Part shown: piece by piece, positions 12,201 through 24,292 of the stretch
Numbering within the stretch: position 1 is the stretch's first letter
Layout: every line of letters starts with the position of its first letter
Assembly (NCBI RefSeq): GCF_051401765.1
Contig: NC_135071.1
Location: 16,160,961 to 16,224,960, forward strand
Reading direction: 5' to 3'
From: Calliopsis andreniformis
Taxonomy: Eukaryota > Arthropoda > Insecta > Hymenoptera > Andrenidae
Length of the DNA stretch: 64,000 nt
Notes under the pieces: model-generated
Seen by the model: only the letters and a program-made list of their open reading frames with translations
Told to the model about the DNA's origin: nothing
Databases searched by the model: none
Position numbers and translations under genes: made by a program

Positions 12201-13320
12201 CCTCCTTACTTAAAAATTTAATAAAACGTCTACCTCACAAATCTTTTGTCGTTTTATCCCAAAACTAATGTAATACAAAATCAAATATGCGTACGATCAA
12301 ACACAAATCAATATAAAAGACACAGAAATATATATACAACATATATAAACAATAAGAAAAGATATATATATATAAGTGTATACTAAAAAAATTACTACAT
12401 TACCACATATTCTATTGCACCAAATCCCATTTTAACTAATTCATCTCCACGAAATTCCATTTGAAATTGTTATGGCGGCGCAACAGTGGCGCGCATTTCC
12501 TTTCTTTTCAAATCTGACCCTTTATCTCACAAGCAATCTGTACGCAAAGAAAACACAAGTATTAGGCACATATATTATACAAAATTATTATATGATGTGA
12601 CTAACCCACACTTAATACCGAAAATATGGCGAGAAACTATAACTAAATTCGAAACAATGCAAATATAAATACATAAATGCCAAGTAAAGAACCAAAGAAC
12701 GCCATGAAAACTAATTTGCATAAATTATGTAAATTTCTATTTCAATGTGTACTATCGTTATATAAAAGTAACCATAGAGTGCACTAATAACGATAGAACG
12801 TGATTAAAAGTCAACAGGTAGAATATATGAACCTGAATATTCACAGTATCACTCGCGTGTCTTATCACTTCAAATACCACTGAACGCCATTGAACAAATG
12901 ACGCCACCCCACCTTGCCCAAGTTGGCGCTGGTGAGCAGAGGAAGGGTTGGGTGGGGATAACTGAGGTATCGGAAATTACATTTCCGAAAAATCTTCAAT
13001 AGAACATCGTGACCCGAATATTATTAATTTTTAATACATTTGGTTACATCTGCGCCAATATAACGATACGATCATAACAAATGTCGACATTCAGGGCTAT
13101 TTGCTCAAAATGTATTTTATACAATTGCATTTCTAATTATTTAGAATTCCACAAATCGATATTCCATGAAATTTTATAGTATATTTGATGCTGAACGTAC
13201 CTCGTATCAATTGTAGACTGTATTAATGGATTTCTTCCCTTTTTATGCACTTTTTGCAGCTTACAAAAATTAGTTTACACACTGGCACGGCGTCGACGCT
13301 ATTTTGAAGTTTGCAAATAC
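9251..13320. other. AT-rich intergenic spacer
   Basis: Strongly AT-rich with no credible coding frame. A small hairpin (TTGCACAATGATTA at 11957-11970 against 11976-11989, one mismatch, 5-base loop) and an (AT)n stretch near 12,365-12,375 are the only structured spots seen. Confidence 0.6.
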
Positions 13321-13323
13321 GAA

Positions 13324-13337
13324 CCAGTAGGGGGCGC
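13324..13337 (+). promoter_or_regulatory. CTCF-type insulator motif
   Basis: The bases CCAGTAGGGGGCGC match the CTCF consensus CCASYAGRKGGCRS at every position. The site lies about 500 bp upstream of OXA1L, at the border between the gene-poor left flank and the compact housekeeping cluster. CTCF is known from many insects. Binding here is inferred from the motif only. Confidence 0.5.
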
Positions 13338-13730
13338 TTTTAAAGTTTCAAAAGCAAAATATAATTTCCGCCAAAATTTGATTAGCTGATACTTGTCTTG
13401 CAAATACATTATAATCTGTAAACAAATATTATACTAATATTAATTATTAGATGAATTACTTAGAAATATTTACTTAATGCTAATTTAGTATCAGAAAATA
13501 AAAAACATTTCTATGTTTGAAAGATTTTATTGCAAATATTATATAATATCCTGTAAACTAGAACTTCAATGTCTTCTGTGAGAAATAAATCATTCGCGAT
13601 TAATTAAATATCGAATTCATAAAAATTAAACAAAGAGGATTAACACGAATCATAACTTCTGTACAAAATTTAAAAATGACGAACAACATTACCGACCGTG
13701 TAAAACACAAAGCGCGCATGCACGCATGTG

Positions 13731-13768
13731 TACCGAAATACGTTTTCGTGCGCACGAAAATTTCGGTA
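13731..13768. promoter_or_regulatory. Palindromic element upstream of OXA1L
   Basis: An 18-base perfect palindrome (TTTTCGTGCGCACGAAAA, 13743-13760) sits inside a wider inverted repeat, TACCGAAAT...ATTTCGGTA. It ends 64 bases before the OXA1L start codon, so it lies in the core promoter or 5' UTR. A dimeric transcription-factor site or a 5' UTR hairpin are both possible. Confidence 0.5.
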
Positions 13769-13832
13769 AATGCTTTAGATAATTACAAAATAATAAATCT
13801 ACGTACTGATAGTATATTACATTATTAAAGAA

Positions 13833-15844
13833 ATGTTGTCACGATTGTCTACAAATGCTGGTCGAAAATTGCTGTTAAGTACAAATACGAAATCTCAGGT
13901 AAGTTGAGACTATTTGTGCATATAGGTTACATTAGTGCGACTCGTATCATTATCATAAACAAAATGCACTCAATGTAACTATAAATATTTTCAGAGAATA
14001 GCAAAATGTAATTTCAACCAACTCGCTTGTAATGTGGTGAATGTTTCATTAAGGAACAATCATGTTTTTAATGTTCACAAGCATTCGAAAGTTCTCGGAA
14101 TTCTCTGTGTTCGATATCAAAGTACGATTGATACACCAACAACTCAAAGTATATTAAATATTTCAACAGGTACTAATTTATATGAAATTTTTAATTCAAT
14201 AAGTATTTTGTAAAGTATTGTACAGAATTAAATAGGGTAATTTTGCATTAAAAGTTGATATATTTAAACATTGAATGGTTTTGTTAGATCCATCAGCACA
14301 ACAGATTCCAAAAACAGTACAAAATATAAATGACACAGTAATACCGCAGTCTGAGGATATAATAAAGAGCATAGCTGATGACACAGGAGCAAAAGAAACT
14401 TTTATAAGCGAAATACCAGGTGAAATAACTTAATGTATAGTGAATTGAATACTTTTGCTATTAATTTTCAGGTGGCTACATTCTTAATATTTTGAGTAGT
14501 GACTGACAATTGAGCTAATGAATTGTTATAATATTCTGTACAGATATACCTTCACCACCAGTTCAGGATACAATAATAGACACTGTTGTTAAGCTGCATC
14601 CAAATGGCGAACCTACTTTAGAAAGTCTAGGATTAGGTGGATATTCCCCTATTGGACTAGCACAGTCATCTTTGGAATTTATTCATATTTATTGTGATGT
14701 ACCATGGTGGGCAGCAATTACAATAGGTACATTAATTGTGAGGACACTAATGTTCCCATTGGTAGTAATATCTCAAAAGAGTAGTACGCACATGGCCAAT
14801 CATATGCCAGGAATGCAAAGATTACAACTAAAAATGACAGAAGCAAGACAATGTGGAAATCAATATGAAGGTATGGAACAAATATTCCAGTGTACCAATA
14901 GTAGCAAAAATTAACTATAATTTTGCTTTCAGCTGCTATGTATGCAAATGATATAGCAAAGTACATGAGAGAAAGGAAACTTAATCCTTTAAAATCTTTT
15001 GTTGTAATTTTGGCACAAGTATGTATGTAAGAATATATATAAAAATATTTTCAATAATCTTGAATTGTGTTTCATGTAAGGGCAACTGAACATTAAATTT
15101 ATTTTGCATGTTAGTTGCCAATATTCCTTTCGTTCTTTTGGGGTTTGAAAAGAATGGCTGATGTTCCTGTTGAAGGCTTAAGAACTGGTGGGCTTTGGTG
15201 GTTCACAGATTTAACTGTTTGTGATCCATACTATATACTGCCTGTAATGACCAGTGTAGTACTCTATGGAATATTTCAGTTCAGTGCAGCGTCATCTGCT
15301 GGTATAGGCAATCCAATAATGGCAAAATATTTATTCAGAGCCATACCAATTATTGCGTTTCCATTTTTAATTAATTTTCCTGCGGTAAGATGTATAAATT
15401 ACATTCAGTACATTAACATATCTGTCACACAAATGTTTTAAGACATATATTATTTTAGGCTATTTTATGTTACTGGTTCTCAACAAACTGTATATCCATC
15501 ATTCAAATTGGACTATTAAAAACACCTAAAGTAAGAAAATACTTTAATATCCCAGAACGTATAATTCGGAAGGAACAAAGTGTCTTAAAACAACCAAAAA
15601 ACTTTATGGAGGGATTGAAAGAATGTAAGTTTGAATAGAAGTTTTAAACTTACTACTTAACATATAAATTTAAAATCTTTTTTCAGCTTGGACTAACGTG
15701 AAAATAAGTAAAAAAGTACAAGATCAATTTTACGCAGATTCTGTACAGTTTACTAAGGCAGGGAAGGGTCCTCTGAAGAAGACATTCAAATATGATCCAA
15801 CAAAAACACCATCCGCAGCGACAGTTTTAACAAAGAAAAGATAA
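13833..15844 (+). CDS. OXA1L: OXA1L, mitochondrial inner-membrane insertase (YidC/Oxa1/Alb3 family)
   Basis: Eight coding exons join in phase: 13833-13898, 13995-14169, 14288-14419, 14544-14870, 14933-15018, 15115-15384, 15459-15624 and 15687-15844, giving 459 aa (the human protein is about 435). The family inserts mitochondrially translated and imported proteins into the inner membrane. The first about 80 residues are rich in Arg/Lys/Ser/Asn and poor in acidic residues, as expected for a mitochondrial targeting peptide. The YidC/Oxa1 core spans roughly residues 158-375. Hallmarks include PIGLAQSSLEFIH, PWWAAITIGTLIVRTLMFPL, the cytosol/matrix loop with LQLKMTEARQCGN, the hydrophobic FLSFFWGLKRMAD segment and a GGLWWFTDLTVCDPYYILP loop typical of the family. 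The basic C-terminal tail resembles the ribosome-binding tail of mitochondrial Oxa1. The start is the first in-frame ATG before the presequence. All internal splice sites are GT-AG. Confidence 0.95.
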
Positions 15845-15987
15845 AGTCTTGTATATAAACATTTGTAAATAGGATTATACAATATTAACCCTCAAAAAGC
15901 TCATGTTTCTAACTGAATCCAGCATACCTGTTCAAGGATTACTTTGTAAAGATATTACAAAGATTCTCCATTCTTATAATAAGTAAT

Positions 15988-16017
15988 AATAAATGCAATT
16001 AAGAATCTTTAAATAAA
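15988..16017 (+). terminator. OXA1L poly(A) signals
   Basis: AATAAA occurs at 15988-15993 and again at 16012-16017, about 145-170 bases after the OXA1L stop. The converging CIAO2B stop lies at 16067, so the two 3' UTRs probably abut or overlap. Confidence 0.6.
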
Positions 16018-16066
16018 TAAACTAATTTATGATTCATATTACATATATTTTACAATAACAATATTA

Positions 16067-16666
16067 TTAACATTTTATACCAACACATTGATTTATCACT
16101 TCCAAAAGATGGTTGTTTTCAAGAGCTGCTGCAACTCTTTCTTTATCAGCAAGCTGTTTGTTCACTGCTGCTTCTGACACATGGGTGCCTGGTGTAATTT
16201 CAACATTGACCTTAAACCTTGATGGTAAAGCTCGCAGAAGTTGTACTCTAATTGATAGACCAATCAGTGTAGCCATACTACAGTGTGGTATTGTAGGAGT
16301 AAACTTTACATTAACTTTGTTTGCTTTATCATCAATCTATAAGAAGACACACATATGAAATTCAAATAATTAACATTATTAGTGTACTACCATTACCTCT
16401 ATAAGACTTTGTTCCACTACATTCAGTTCTTCTAGAGTCAAAGGATGCTCAGGATCGTTGATATTTCTAATTAGATCTATAAATTAATTCAAATTACCGA
16501 ATGCTTCGTTCAGAAGCATAAAGTAACATTTTTAATTGAACGTACCGAAAATTTCTCGAGCGTCAAATTCATCTGCGAGATCCTCGTCTTCATCTGCTGC
16601 GGTAATTTGCCTTTCATCAACTTTCTTGTATAATTTAGGATTAATATTTTCCAAAGTATCACCCAT
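16067..16666 (-). CDS. CIAO2B: CIAO2B/MIP18 family, cytosolic Fe-S cluster targeting factor (galla)
   Basis: Three exons on the minus strand, 16666-16546, 16476-16397 and 16336-16067, join in phase to 156 aa. That is the usual length of this small family. The protein acts in the CIA targeting complex with CIAO1 and MMS19, delivering iron-sulfur clusters to cytosolic and nuclear enzymes. Diagnostic stretches are [40 protein letters not shown] and [20 protein letters not shown], almost the textbook sequence for CIAO2B. The conserved reactive cysteine of the [10 protein letters not shown] motif is Cys86. The N-terminal region is acidic ([11 protein letters not shown]). In flies the family has two members, galla-1 and galla-2; the sequence fits the CIAO2B (galla-2) side better, by recall only. 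The gene converges on OXA1L and diverges from HEATR1. Confidence 0.95.
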
Positions 16667-17179
16667 TGCGTTTCATCAAATAAACATTGCTACGCAAAAT
16701 CTAAGTTCGCTGGTGTTTACAACTATGAAAGTAACTTACTTTTATGTCAATAGCAACACTACCAATAATGACAATTGTTGCAATATTTTCTCCTGTCTTC
16801 TTATTTGTAAAGTATAAACTATAAACTTTCTATGAACCCACTCACATCATACAAAAAACATTCTAAGAATGAAATAAGCTGTAATGTTTTGACCACTTCA
16901 CTGATTTTTTTGGGGGGTTATATTCTATACTACATTCAGCTGAAGTAGAGTTATGTACAGAGTTTTAGTATTTATACTCGTTTTCCCATTTCGGAAATAC
17001 GCATGCTCTGTGATGGCTGCTTACAGTGTATGCACGTGTGGGCATTTATGATAATAATTATTTTAATTTCTTATAAGTAATTGTAATATTTTTCAGTGTT
17101 TTAGAAATAGATTTTACAATACTTTCAAAAATACAAGAGACTGCATCTGACGAATTTGTAAACACTATATAAGGAGAAG
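16667..17179. promoter_or_regulatory. Shared bidirectional promoter and HEATR1 5' UTR
   Basis: Only 613 bp separate the CIAO2B start codon (minus) from the HEATR1 start codon (plus). A likely HEATR1 5' UTR exon ends at 17179 with the donor AG|GTGAGG, and its intron ends at the TTTTTTTACAG acceptor at 17272. That leaves at most about 400 bp for both promoters. The middle portion near 16,990-17,040 is locally less AT-rich. Transcription start sites cannot be placed from sequence alone. Confidence 0.6.
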
Positions 17180-17279
17180 GTGAGGTTATACTTAAATTGT
17201 ACTAATTTTCTTGTTTTCTTGACCTCTTTTCAATTATTTCTGTATTTTAATAGGCAGCTAATTTTTTTACAGACCCAAA

Positions 17280-20200
17280 ATGGCTACATCTCTTGCAGAA
17301 CAATTAAAGAAACTTAAGGCACCGCAAACTAGTATATTGCTTCAAGATAAAAAGTGTGCTAGTTTACTGTTTGATCCAAAGGAAGCTGCTAACTTAGACA
17401 AAGAAACAGTTTTGAGTATTGGTCAAAATGGATTGCAAGAACTAATTAAATTATCAGATTCGTTTCTAGAATTTGAAGCAACACTTTTTGCGCAAAGCTC
17501 CTTAAGCTTAGAACGTTCCGTACAGGATACTAAAGTTAACAAGAAGTTAGATGGAGAGATTGAGAGATTTTTAATTCTGCTATCTCCTTATTTTTTACTC
17601 AATAATGCTCACAAAGCACTAGAATGGTTGATACACAGATTTCGGATACATGAATTCAACAGAGATCAGTTTCTACTATTGATACTACCTTACCATGAGA
17701 CTAGAATGTTTGTTAGAGCTTTACAATTATTAGATTTATCAGATGCAGCTGATAAATGGCATTGGTTGGAACCTCTTCAGAAACCTGGTATTTCATTACC
17801 TTCAATGACACTAATTAATCATCTTAGCTCTGACAATGGCCTCTTAAAGCTTATTTGCAATCATGTTGTTATTGCTACAAGACAATATTCAGACAAAGCA
17901 AGTTGTCTAAGCACCTTGTATGCATTTTATACTACTTCTCTACTAGGAACTATTAATCAAGTGTCTGTTATTACTGAAATTCAGATAAATCACATATTAC
18001 CAACCATTCTAAAAGGACTCGATAGTCCTATAGCAGATTTTGCAGCTAGCACCTACATGATTTTAGCAAAATTAATGACTAAAATAAAGTTCAATGCTGA
18101 TACTACAGAAAAATTGTTTTTAAAAATGTTTAAGAAGACACATTTAAAAGAAGAAGCACTGACATTATTATTTTTTGCATATAGTGCACCAGCTTGTCAA
18201 ATTACTACTGTTCCAAAAAGCCTGGTCATTCGGTTATCAGAGCTTGCTTGGTTTATCCAACTTACGATCAACCTTCAATCACCCAATATTAATAAACTAA
18301 AATTCATTGTACCATTATTGCAAACCAGTTGTCGCGTGATTTTAGAGGACCCATCCGGAACAACGCGTGTACAGAATATGGTCGGTGAAATTCTGACAAA
18401 AATTACATTAGATGATAATGGAGTGGATACCATTTTGTGGAATATCTTAAGTAAAGAATTTCTTACAAGCGACATCGCACAAGAATCCAAAGATTTTCTA
18501 ACACGACTGTATCAATGTCTTGAAAAGACATATCCAGAAAGATTTGATGATTATTTGAAGAATCTTATGAAACGTAATGAAACAGATAAAGATTCTAAAT
18601 TAGCGCTACAATTTTTAACATCCTGGCATTATGGAGCTAGAGACACACAAGACTCCTTGGGGATTCTTGATAGACTGATTCATATCAGCCCTGAACAGAG
18701 AATCATGGCATTGGAAGCTCTGGCAAAGAATAATATAAATATTCCAGAAAGTTTTCACAATATGATGACAAACACCTTACAAGCCAGATTTAGTGATAGC
18801 GAGGTAAACGTGATTAAAACACTGCTGTCTTTGCCTACAAAACGGTTGACCAGTCTACTTCCCGTGGATATTTTGATTGACGAGCTGAAAGTGTTACTAT
18901 CAACGTGCCATAGTCCAAGCAGGAAAATATTAGCACAGCCAGCACTAAATATCCTTTTAGAGCTTTGCGAGGAGGGAGACGACACTAGTATCTTTATCAC
19001 ATCTCTACCGTATTTATTTCCAAACGAAGACGGAGATGTGAATATCGCGATGGAAGTACTGAAATCGAAATTTGCCAAAAAGAATCCTTACATGCACCAG
19101 GTGCAGCTAGACCTGGGAAAATCGCCTAACGCAGAAGCAATTTCTTCTGCAGCCTTTCACAATATACTCAACTGGGAACTACTGCCTCCAAGTGATAGTA
19201 TATTGCGTGCCATGAGACAACAAATTGCCCATGGTGATGCAGCCTCTATGTTCTTTAATCTAATTCTATTAGGATCAGTATGCAGAGTCCCTGTTGGGTC
19301 TCTACATCCAGAGATAGCCAGAGAAGTTATAGAAATGGCCACAGAAATAATAAAGAAGTTTCCTCGAGTAAAAGTGCTGAAAAACTGTAACAACATAACA
19401 GGAGATAATATACAAAATGCCATTGCATTGACATCACAGGGATATCTGCCATTACAAGTAGGCACTTATGTGTTAGAAATGGTTCACAGGCGTTTGGACT
19501 TAAAATTGAACTCGAAGTGCGACTTTGAAAATAATCCACATCGTAGTAATTTGATCGTGCGGCTACTCGAAATGTTTTTTGAGGGAATGGACAATAAGCA
19601 TTGGTGCAAACATTACTCGCGATGCTTGCAGATATTCTTCCAAAGACACTTCTCTACAGTGAACGACCTGATTCAATTTCTGTCTCAACTATTCATAAAA
19701 CCAGTGAAAGTACAGACATCCTACCATTGCCTGAGGATAGCATTGGTTCTCCTGAATCAATGTAGGCACATGGAATGGGCGTTCGAAAACAAGATCTTTG
19801 TAACGAATTTATTACTTTCACTCGCTAGGGAGAATAATGAATGTCGAATAGCAGCGTTGGATGTCCTCAAAAAAGTTACAGAAACTGCGTCTCCAAATGA
19901 TCCATTCTCAACTCTGTTCTTGCAACTGGTGGCTAGAAGTTCAGAGATATCGTTAGACCCTGATCAACTGTCGCTAAATCTTTACGTTTTACTTTCACCA
20001 GATCCAGATGTGACTGGACAGTTAAGGTCTAGTTTACGAAATAAGCTTCAACAAGCGCAACAATGGCTATTCGAAATTGTGATGAACCAAGAGACACCTA
20101 TACACATCAAATCCCAGCTGTTAGACATCTTAGTTCACGTCAACGGACCTACAATAGTCCACAGACTAGCTCCTCTTGGACTTGAACTTCTACAGACTCT

Positions 20201-23200
20201 ATTAACTGACTCTAAGACCAAATTAGCTGGAAACGTGTTGAAGAACATACTTCAGAGATTTAATAGCGCAACTGTGAAAGCGCTCGTTATGCAACAAGTA
20301 TGGTTATTATTTGAGACCAGTATAGTTGAGCACAAGGCTGAGATAATCACAGAAACTGGCGCTAAACAACCGCCAAGCGTTATTCTTTTAAAACAATTAG
20401 GAGATACTTTCTTTAGTAGCGTTGGAAAAGTGTCTTCTGATCTGCAGAAGAAGATTCTTGCTAAACTAGTCGATGTGATCACTGACTGTGACATGGGTAA
20501 CGTCATTTCTGCAGCGAACAGAGCAATCAGGAAAATTCGTGTGGATGCACAGCTCGTTGTCAACGAGTTACAAAATATGAAGAATCTTAAAGACTCTGAG
20601 TCAAACGATGCCAAAGGAAAGACTAAGAAACGATTGAGCCATGTACGCTCCTTACCTAATCCAATGATAATTAACAGTAGGGAATGGAAGCGTGGTGTAA
20701 CTCTCTTGGAATTCGTTCAACGGGCCGACAATATTGAACGCGAAGAATTGCTTTATCCAATCTTGTTTGACTTATTAAAGATGTGCCTCAGTTTCGAAGA
20801 ACAGAGCCCCATCGAGTACACTAATCAGCTGCTGTTGTCAACTATTCATAGACTGACTGTGAAGAAGCTGCCTATACGAGACGCTCATCTGCAGGTGGAT
20901 TTAATAACTCAGTGCATTAGAACGTCGAGAAATCCTCAAACACATCATCATGCTCTGCTGGTTCTTGTGGAACTTCTGAAAGTTGTCGACGTGCGTTGCG
21001 CTCTTTACACCATCATGCCCATATTCACGTTTATGGGTAGCTCGGTGGTACGTCAAGACGATGCTTATTCTATACAAATCATCTCCAAGACCATTGAAAC
21101 AGTGGTACCCATAATAAACGCCGCTGAAAATGAGACTCACGCTTGTGAGCTTTTGAGAACTTTCATCGTTTCCTTGCCTGACATTCCTGAGCACAGGCGG
21201 ATACCCCTATTTGTGAAGCTTTTACAACTATTGGAGAATCACTTCCATTTGTATTATTTACTGACTTTTGAGAGCCACGTTGTGTCCAGAGTCATGCAAA
21301 TCACGAATCAGAAATCACCTAGTCAGAGACTGGAGTTTGCTCTACAGGTATCTCAAGAGTTCCCACCTACAAGACTCATCCAAGTATGTGTGAAGCTAGC
21401 ACAATTTATGAAAGAACTACCAATAGATATAGAAGGAGAGGAAGACAGGAAGGCTGCAATGTCTTTCAAATACAAACACATATTTGATGTAGGTAACAGT
21501 GGACCTAAACACCTAAGACACTACAAGTACACTCTTGTGCAGTTTCTAAGCAATCTACTGTCATCACCTGATTTTATCAACCGAGTTGCAGAGCTTGATT
21601 CTGCCGAAGTAGAAAGTTTGAAACCATGTTATGACCAGTTGATTGTTGAATTAATCCTGCTGATCCAGAGTACTTCAAAGAACGCTGATCGACATCAAGG
21701 AAAACCGATTGGAAAATATTGGAAAGTCCTCTTACACCATTTGTATGATGTACTGGATCTGGTTAACAATTTACTACCCAATAATACCTTCTTAATCAGC
21801 GTTAAACGTCTGATGGGTCATGAACTAATGACAGTTAAGAGGAAAGCTTTGGAACTGCTTAACACACGACTTCAGCAACGAAAATTCGGAGAAGAGGATC
21901 ACATTGATTTATTAAGTCTAATCGAATCTTTGTTAACGATCACCGAAGCTCGGGTGAAGGCTGAGACACAAGAACAGGAAATTGTTCAACAGACTGTACT
22001 GATCACGTTGAAGTTGTTAGCTAAATTGTTAGCCACTGAGCATCCTGCAGTATTCAAACCAGTACGTAGACAATGTGAAGAGTTAACTCTGATTCTTCAA
22101 TTAGAAATTTTAAACAAATTTGTTATCTTCTGTTTCAGATTTTGGAGATGACTACCGAGCTTCTACGAACAAGAGAAGGGCCAGTGCTAGGCAGCGCTGC
22201 ACTCTGTGTTGCAGAATTATGCAGTTCCATGCGTATACATGCCATACATTCCTTGAACAAATTTTTCCCAGCGATTTTACACTTGCTGGACAGTCATTGC
22301 CATCAAGGTGTACCTGATGTAATAGTCGTCAGCATAGTCAGTGCATTGCAGAAGATAGTTGAATCTGTAGGGAATTTCCTGTCTTTATACCTAGATCAAT
22401 TACTATTTGAGCTAGCAAGGCTGAACTCTCTGTATACTGACACAGAAAATCCAAAGATTGGCGTAGTAGTGTCACGTCTCAAAGCGACAACGCAAAAACT
22501 CTCTAGTTGCATACCCCTTCGAGTACTATTGCCAGCAGTGAACAGGACATACATCACATTGTTGACGAAGAAGTTGTATCAATGTATACCAGCTCTTATG
22601 ACCGTCTTAGCAGATTCTTTTAACAGCGTGCAACCGAGTGATCTCAATGCAGCTATTCCAGACCTAGGCACATTCTTTTTGAAAGTGCTACAATTTCGTG
22701 AAGACATTTCTATGTCTGAAGAGGAAATGGAAGTGGATGGTGCGGAAGTAACGATGAAAGATATAGTAATGGTGGAAGAGAGCGCCAGCAAAGCTTTGGT
22801 CGCGCTGGTTTTGAAACTGAGTGAGACCACCTTCAGACCTCTATACTACAAATTATTTGATTGGGCTGCTAGGAATCCACAATATAAGCAACGCAGTATT
22901 ACTTTCTACAGATTATCAGCTAACATTGCTGAATGTCTGAAGTCGCTCTTTGTGCTCTTTGCTGGACACTTCCTCAAACATGCAGCTATGTTATTAAGTA
23001 GCAATAATCCAGCTATCATGGAGGAACCTCAAGAAATGTCTCTTTCTGAAGAGTCTAGCAAGATTGAATTAGTGGAAGCTATTTTATTGACCCTTTACAG
23101 AGTCTTCAGTTATGATGCGCACAATTTTGTGAATCAGGAGAGGTTTGAGACCCTGATGCAACCTATTGTGGATCAACTCGAGAACACTATCAAAGATAGA

Positions 23201-23646
23201 GAACAATATGAGAAAAGAGCCAGTGAACTTGTTGTTCCTTGCGTTGCAGCCTTTGCTAGTGCTATACCTGACGATTCATTGCATAAGCAACTGGTCTACC
23301 AAGTACTGCTGAAGACAAGGCATGCGAAATCTTATGTTAGAAGCGCAGCACTGAATGCTTTGGTAAGCTAGTGTTCTTTTTGTTTTAGGTGAAGACAAAA
23401 CTGTATTTATAATTTCCTTATTCTTTTCTCTGTAACTTGAATGCTAATGTTTGCCGTTGTTTTTTATTAACACAGGTTGAGATTGTAAGAAAATTAGGAG
23501 AAGATTTCATGCCTTTATTACCAGAAACTATACCGTTCCTAGCAGAGTTATTAGAAGACGAAGATGAAGCTACAGAAAAGTGTGCACAAGATGCAGTTCG
23601 TACACTTGAAGAGATTTTAGGAGAACCTTTGCAAAAGTATTTCTAA
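17280..23646 (+). CDS. HEATR1: HEATR1/UTP10 (BP28), nucleolar U3 snoRNP and pre-rRNA processing factor
   Basis: Three coding exons (17280-22061, 22139-23362 and 23476-23646) join in phase to 2,058 aa. This is close to metazoan HEATR1 (about 2,100). The first exon alone is 1,594 codons. The family works in the nucleolus in the small-subunit processome (t-UTP subcomplex), coupling rDNA transcription to 18S rRNA processing. The protein is built almost entirely of HEAT-like helical repeats. The start MATSLAEQLKKLKAPQTSIL is characteristic of the N-terminus. The U3snoRNP10 N-terminal domain would fall at about residues 230-350 and the BP28CT domain in the region encoded by exon 2. The C-terminus ends TLEEILGEPLQKYF after an acidic ELLEDEDEATEK helix. 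A 5' UTR intron (17180-17272) precedes the ATG, which sits in a good context (AAAATGG). The frame continues past the first donor to a false stop, so the splice at 22061/22062 (CCA|GTACGT) is needed and restores the family sequence. Confidence 0.95.
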
Positions 23647-23694
23647 ACCAACTTTGTAATATACATTTAACTAGCTCAATTAAATATGTACATA

Positions 23695-23718
23695 AATAAA
23701 TATAACCTAAACAATAAA
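23695..23718 (+). terminator. HEATR1 poly(A) signals
   Basis: Two AATAAA hexamers (23695-23700 and 23713-23718) lie about 50-70 bases after the HEATR1 stop, giving a very short 3' UTR. Confidence 0.65.
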
Positions 23719-23844
23719 ATAAGTAATTAAGTTTTACCTGATTTCTCTTATCTTCTTCTTGTCCTCTTAATCTTCCACGGAATTAATTTTATTTAAATAT
23801 ACCTTTCTATTACAAAAAAGGTAGGAATATTACGAAAACATCCG

Positions 23845-23850
23845 TTTATT
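23845..23850 (-). terminator. Candidate poly(A) signal of the SUEL-CUB-sushi gene
   Basis: AATAAA on the minus strand (TTTATT on plus) lies about 440 bases past the stop of the converging receptor gene. A 3' end just past it, near 23,82x, would leave only about 100 bp to the HEATR1 3' end. Other similar hexamers closer to 23,790 are possible. Confidence 0.35.
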
Positions 23851-24292
23851 CTTAACTTAGTCACAATTTGGACGAAATATAGAATATATTATTTCCTTAT
23901 AGTATAATACATTATCGTAAGTGTGTATGTGAACGTAAGATTGGCAGCACTCAATTGGCGCCCGAGTTCAAATATTGACAGCGAATTAGTTGCGGCAACG
24001 ACCGCGTTCTATAGTCTTTCTTTGAAAGTGTCTCCCATGTCTAATGTGAATGAAACTTTCTTGTTCTTTCAAGTGACTTTGAAACTAAATAGTAGACACA
24101 AATTTCGAACATCTCAACGCGTCGACAATCATTTTTCGCGGCTTAACATTCAAAGGGAAAGAAGGTCGAGGCCACTTGATAACCCTCTTGGAGATCGATT
24201 TTTGGAGATCATCCTCGTAGAAAAATGCAAGGTAGGCCTCCTCACTGACGTTTTCTGCTGGTACCGTGAACTTAATTGTCGATCACACTAAA

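Noticed and set aside
12478..12494. AGTGGCGC word resembling a CTCF core
   Set aside because: It is one base short of AGRKGGC, so the spacing is wrong.
22062..22151. Read-through continuation of the first HEATR1 exon to a stop
   Set aside because: The last residues do not fit the family. The GTACGT donor at 22062 and the acceptor at 22138 restore a continuous HEATR1 sequence.
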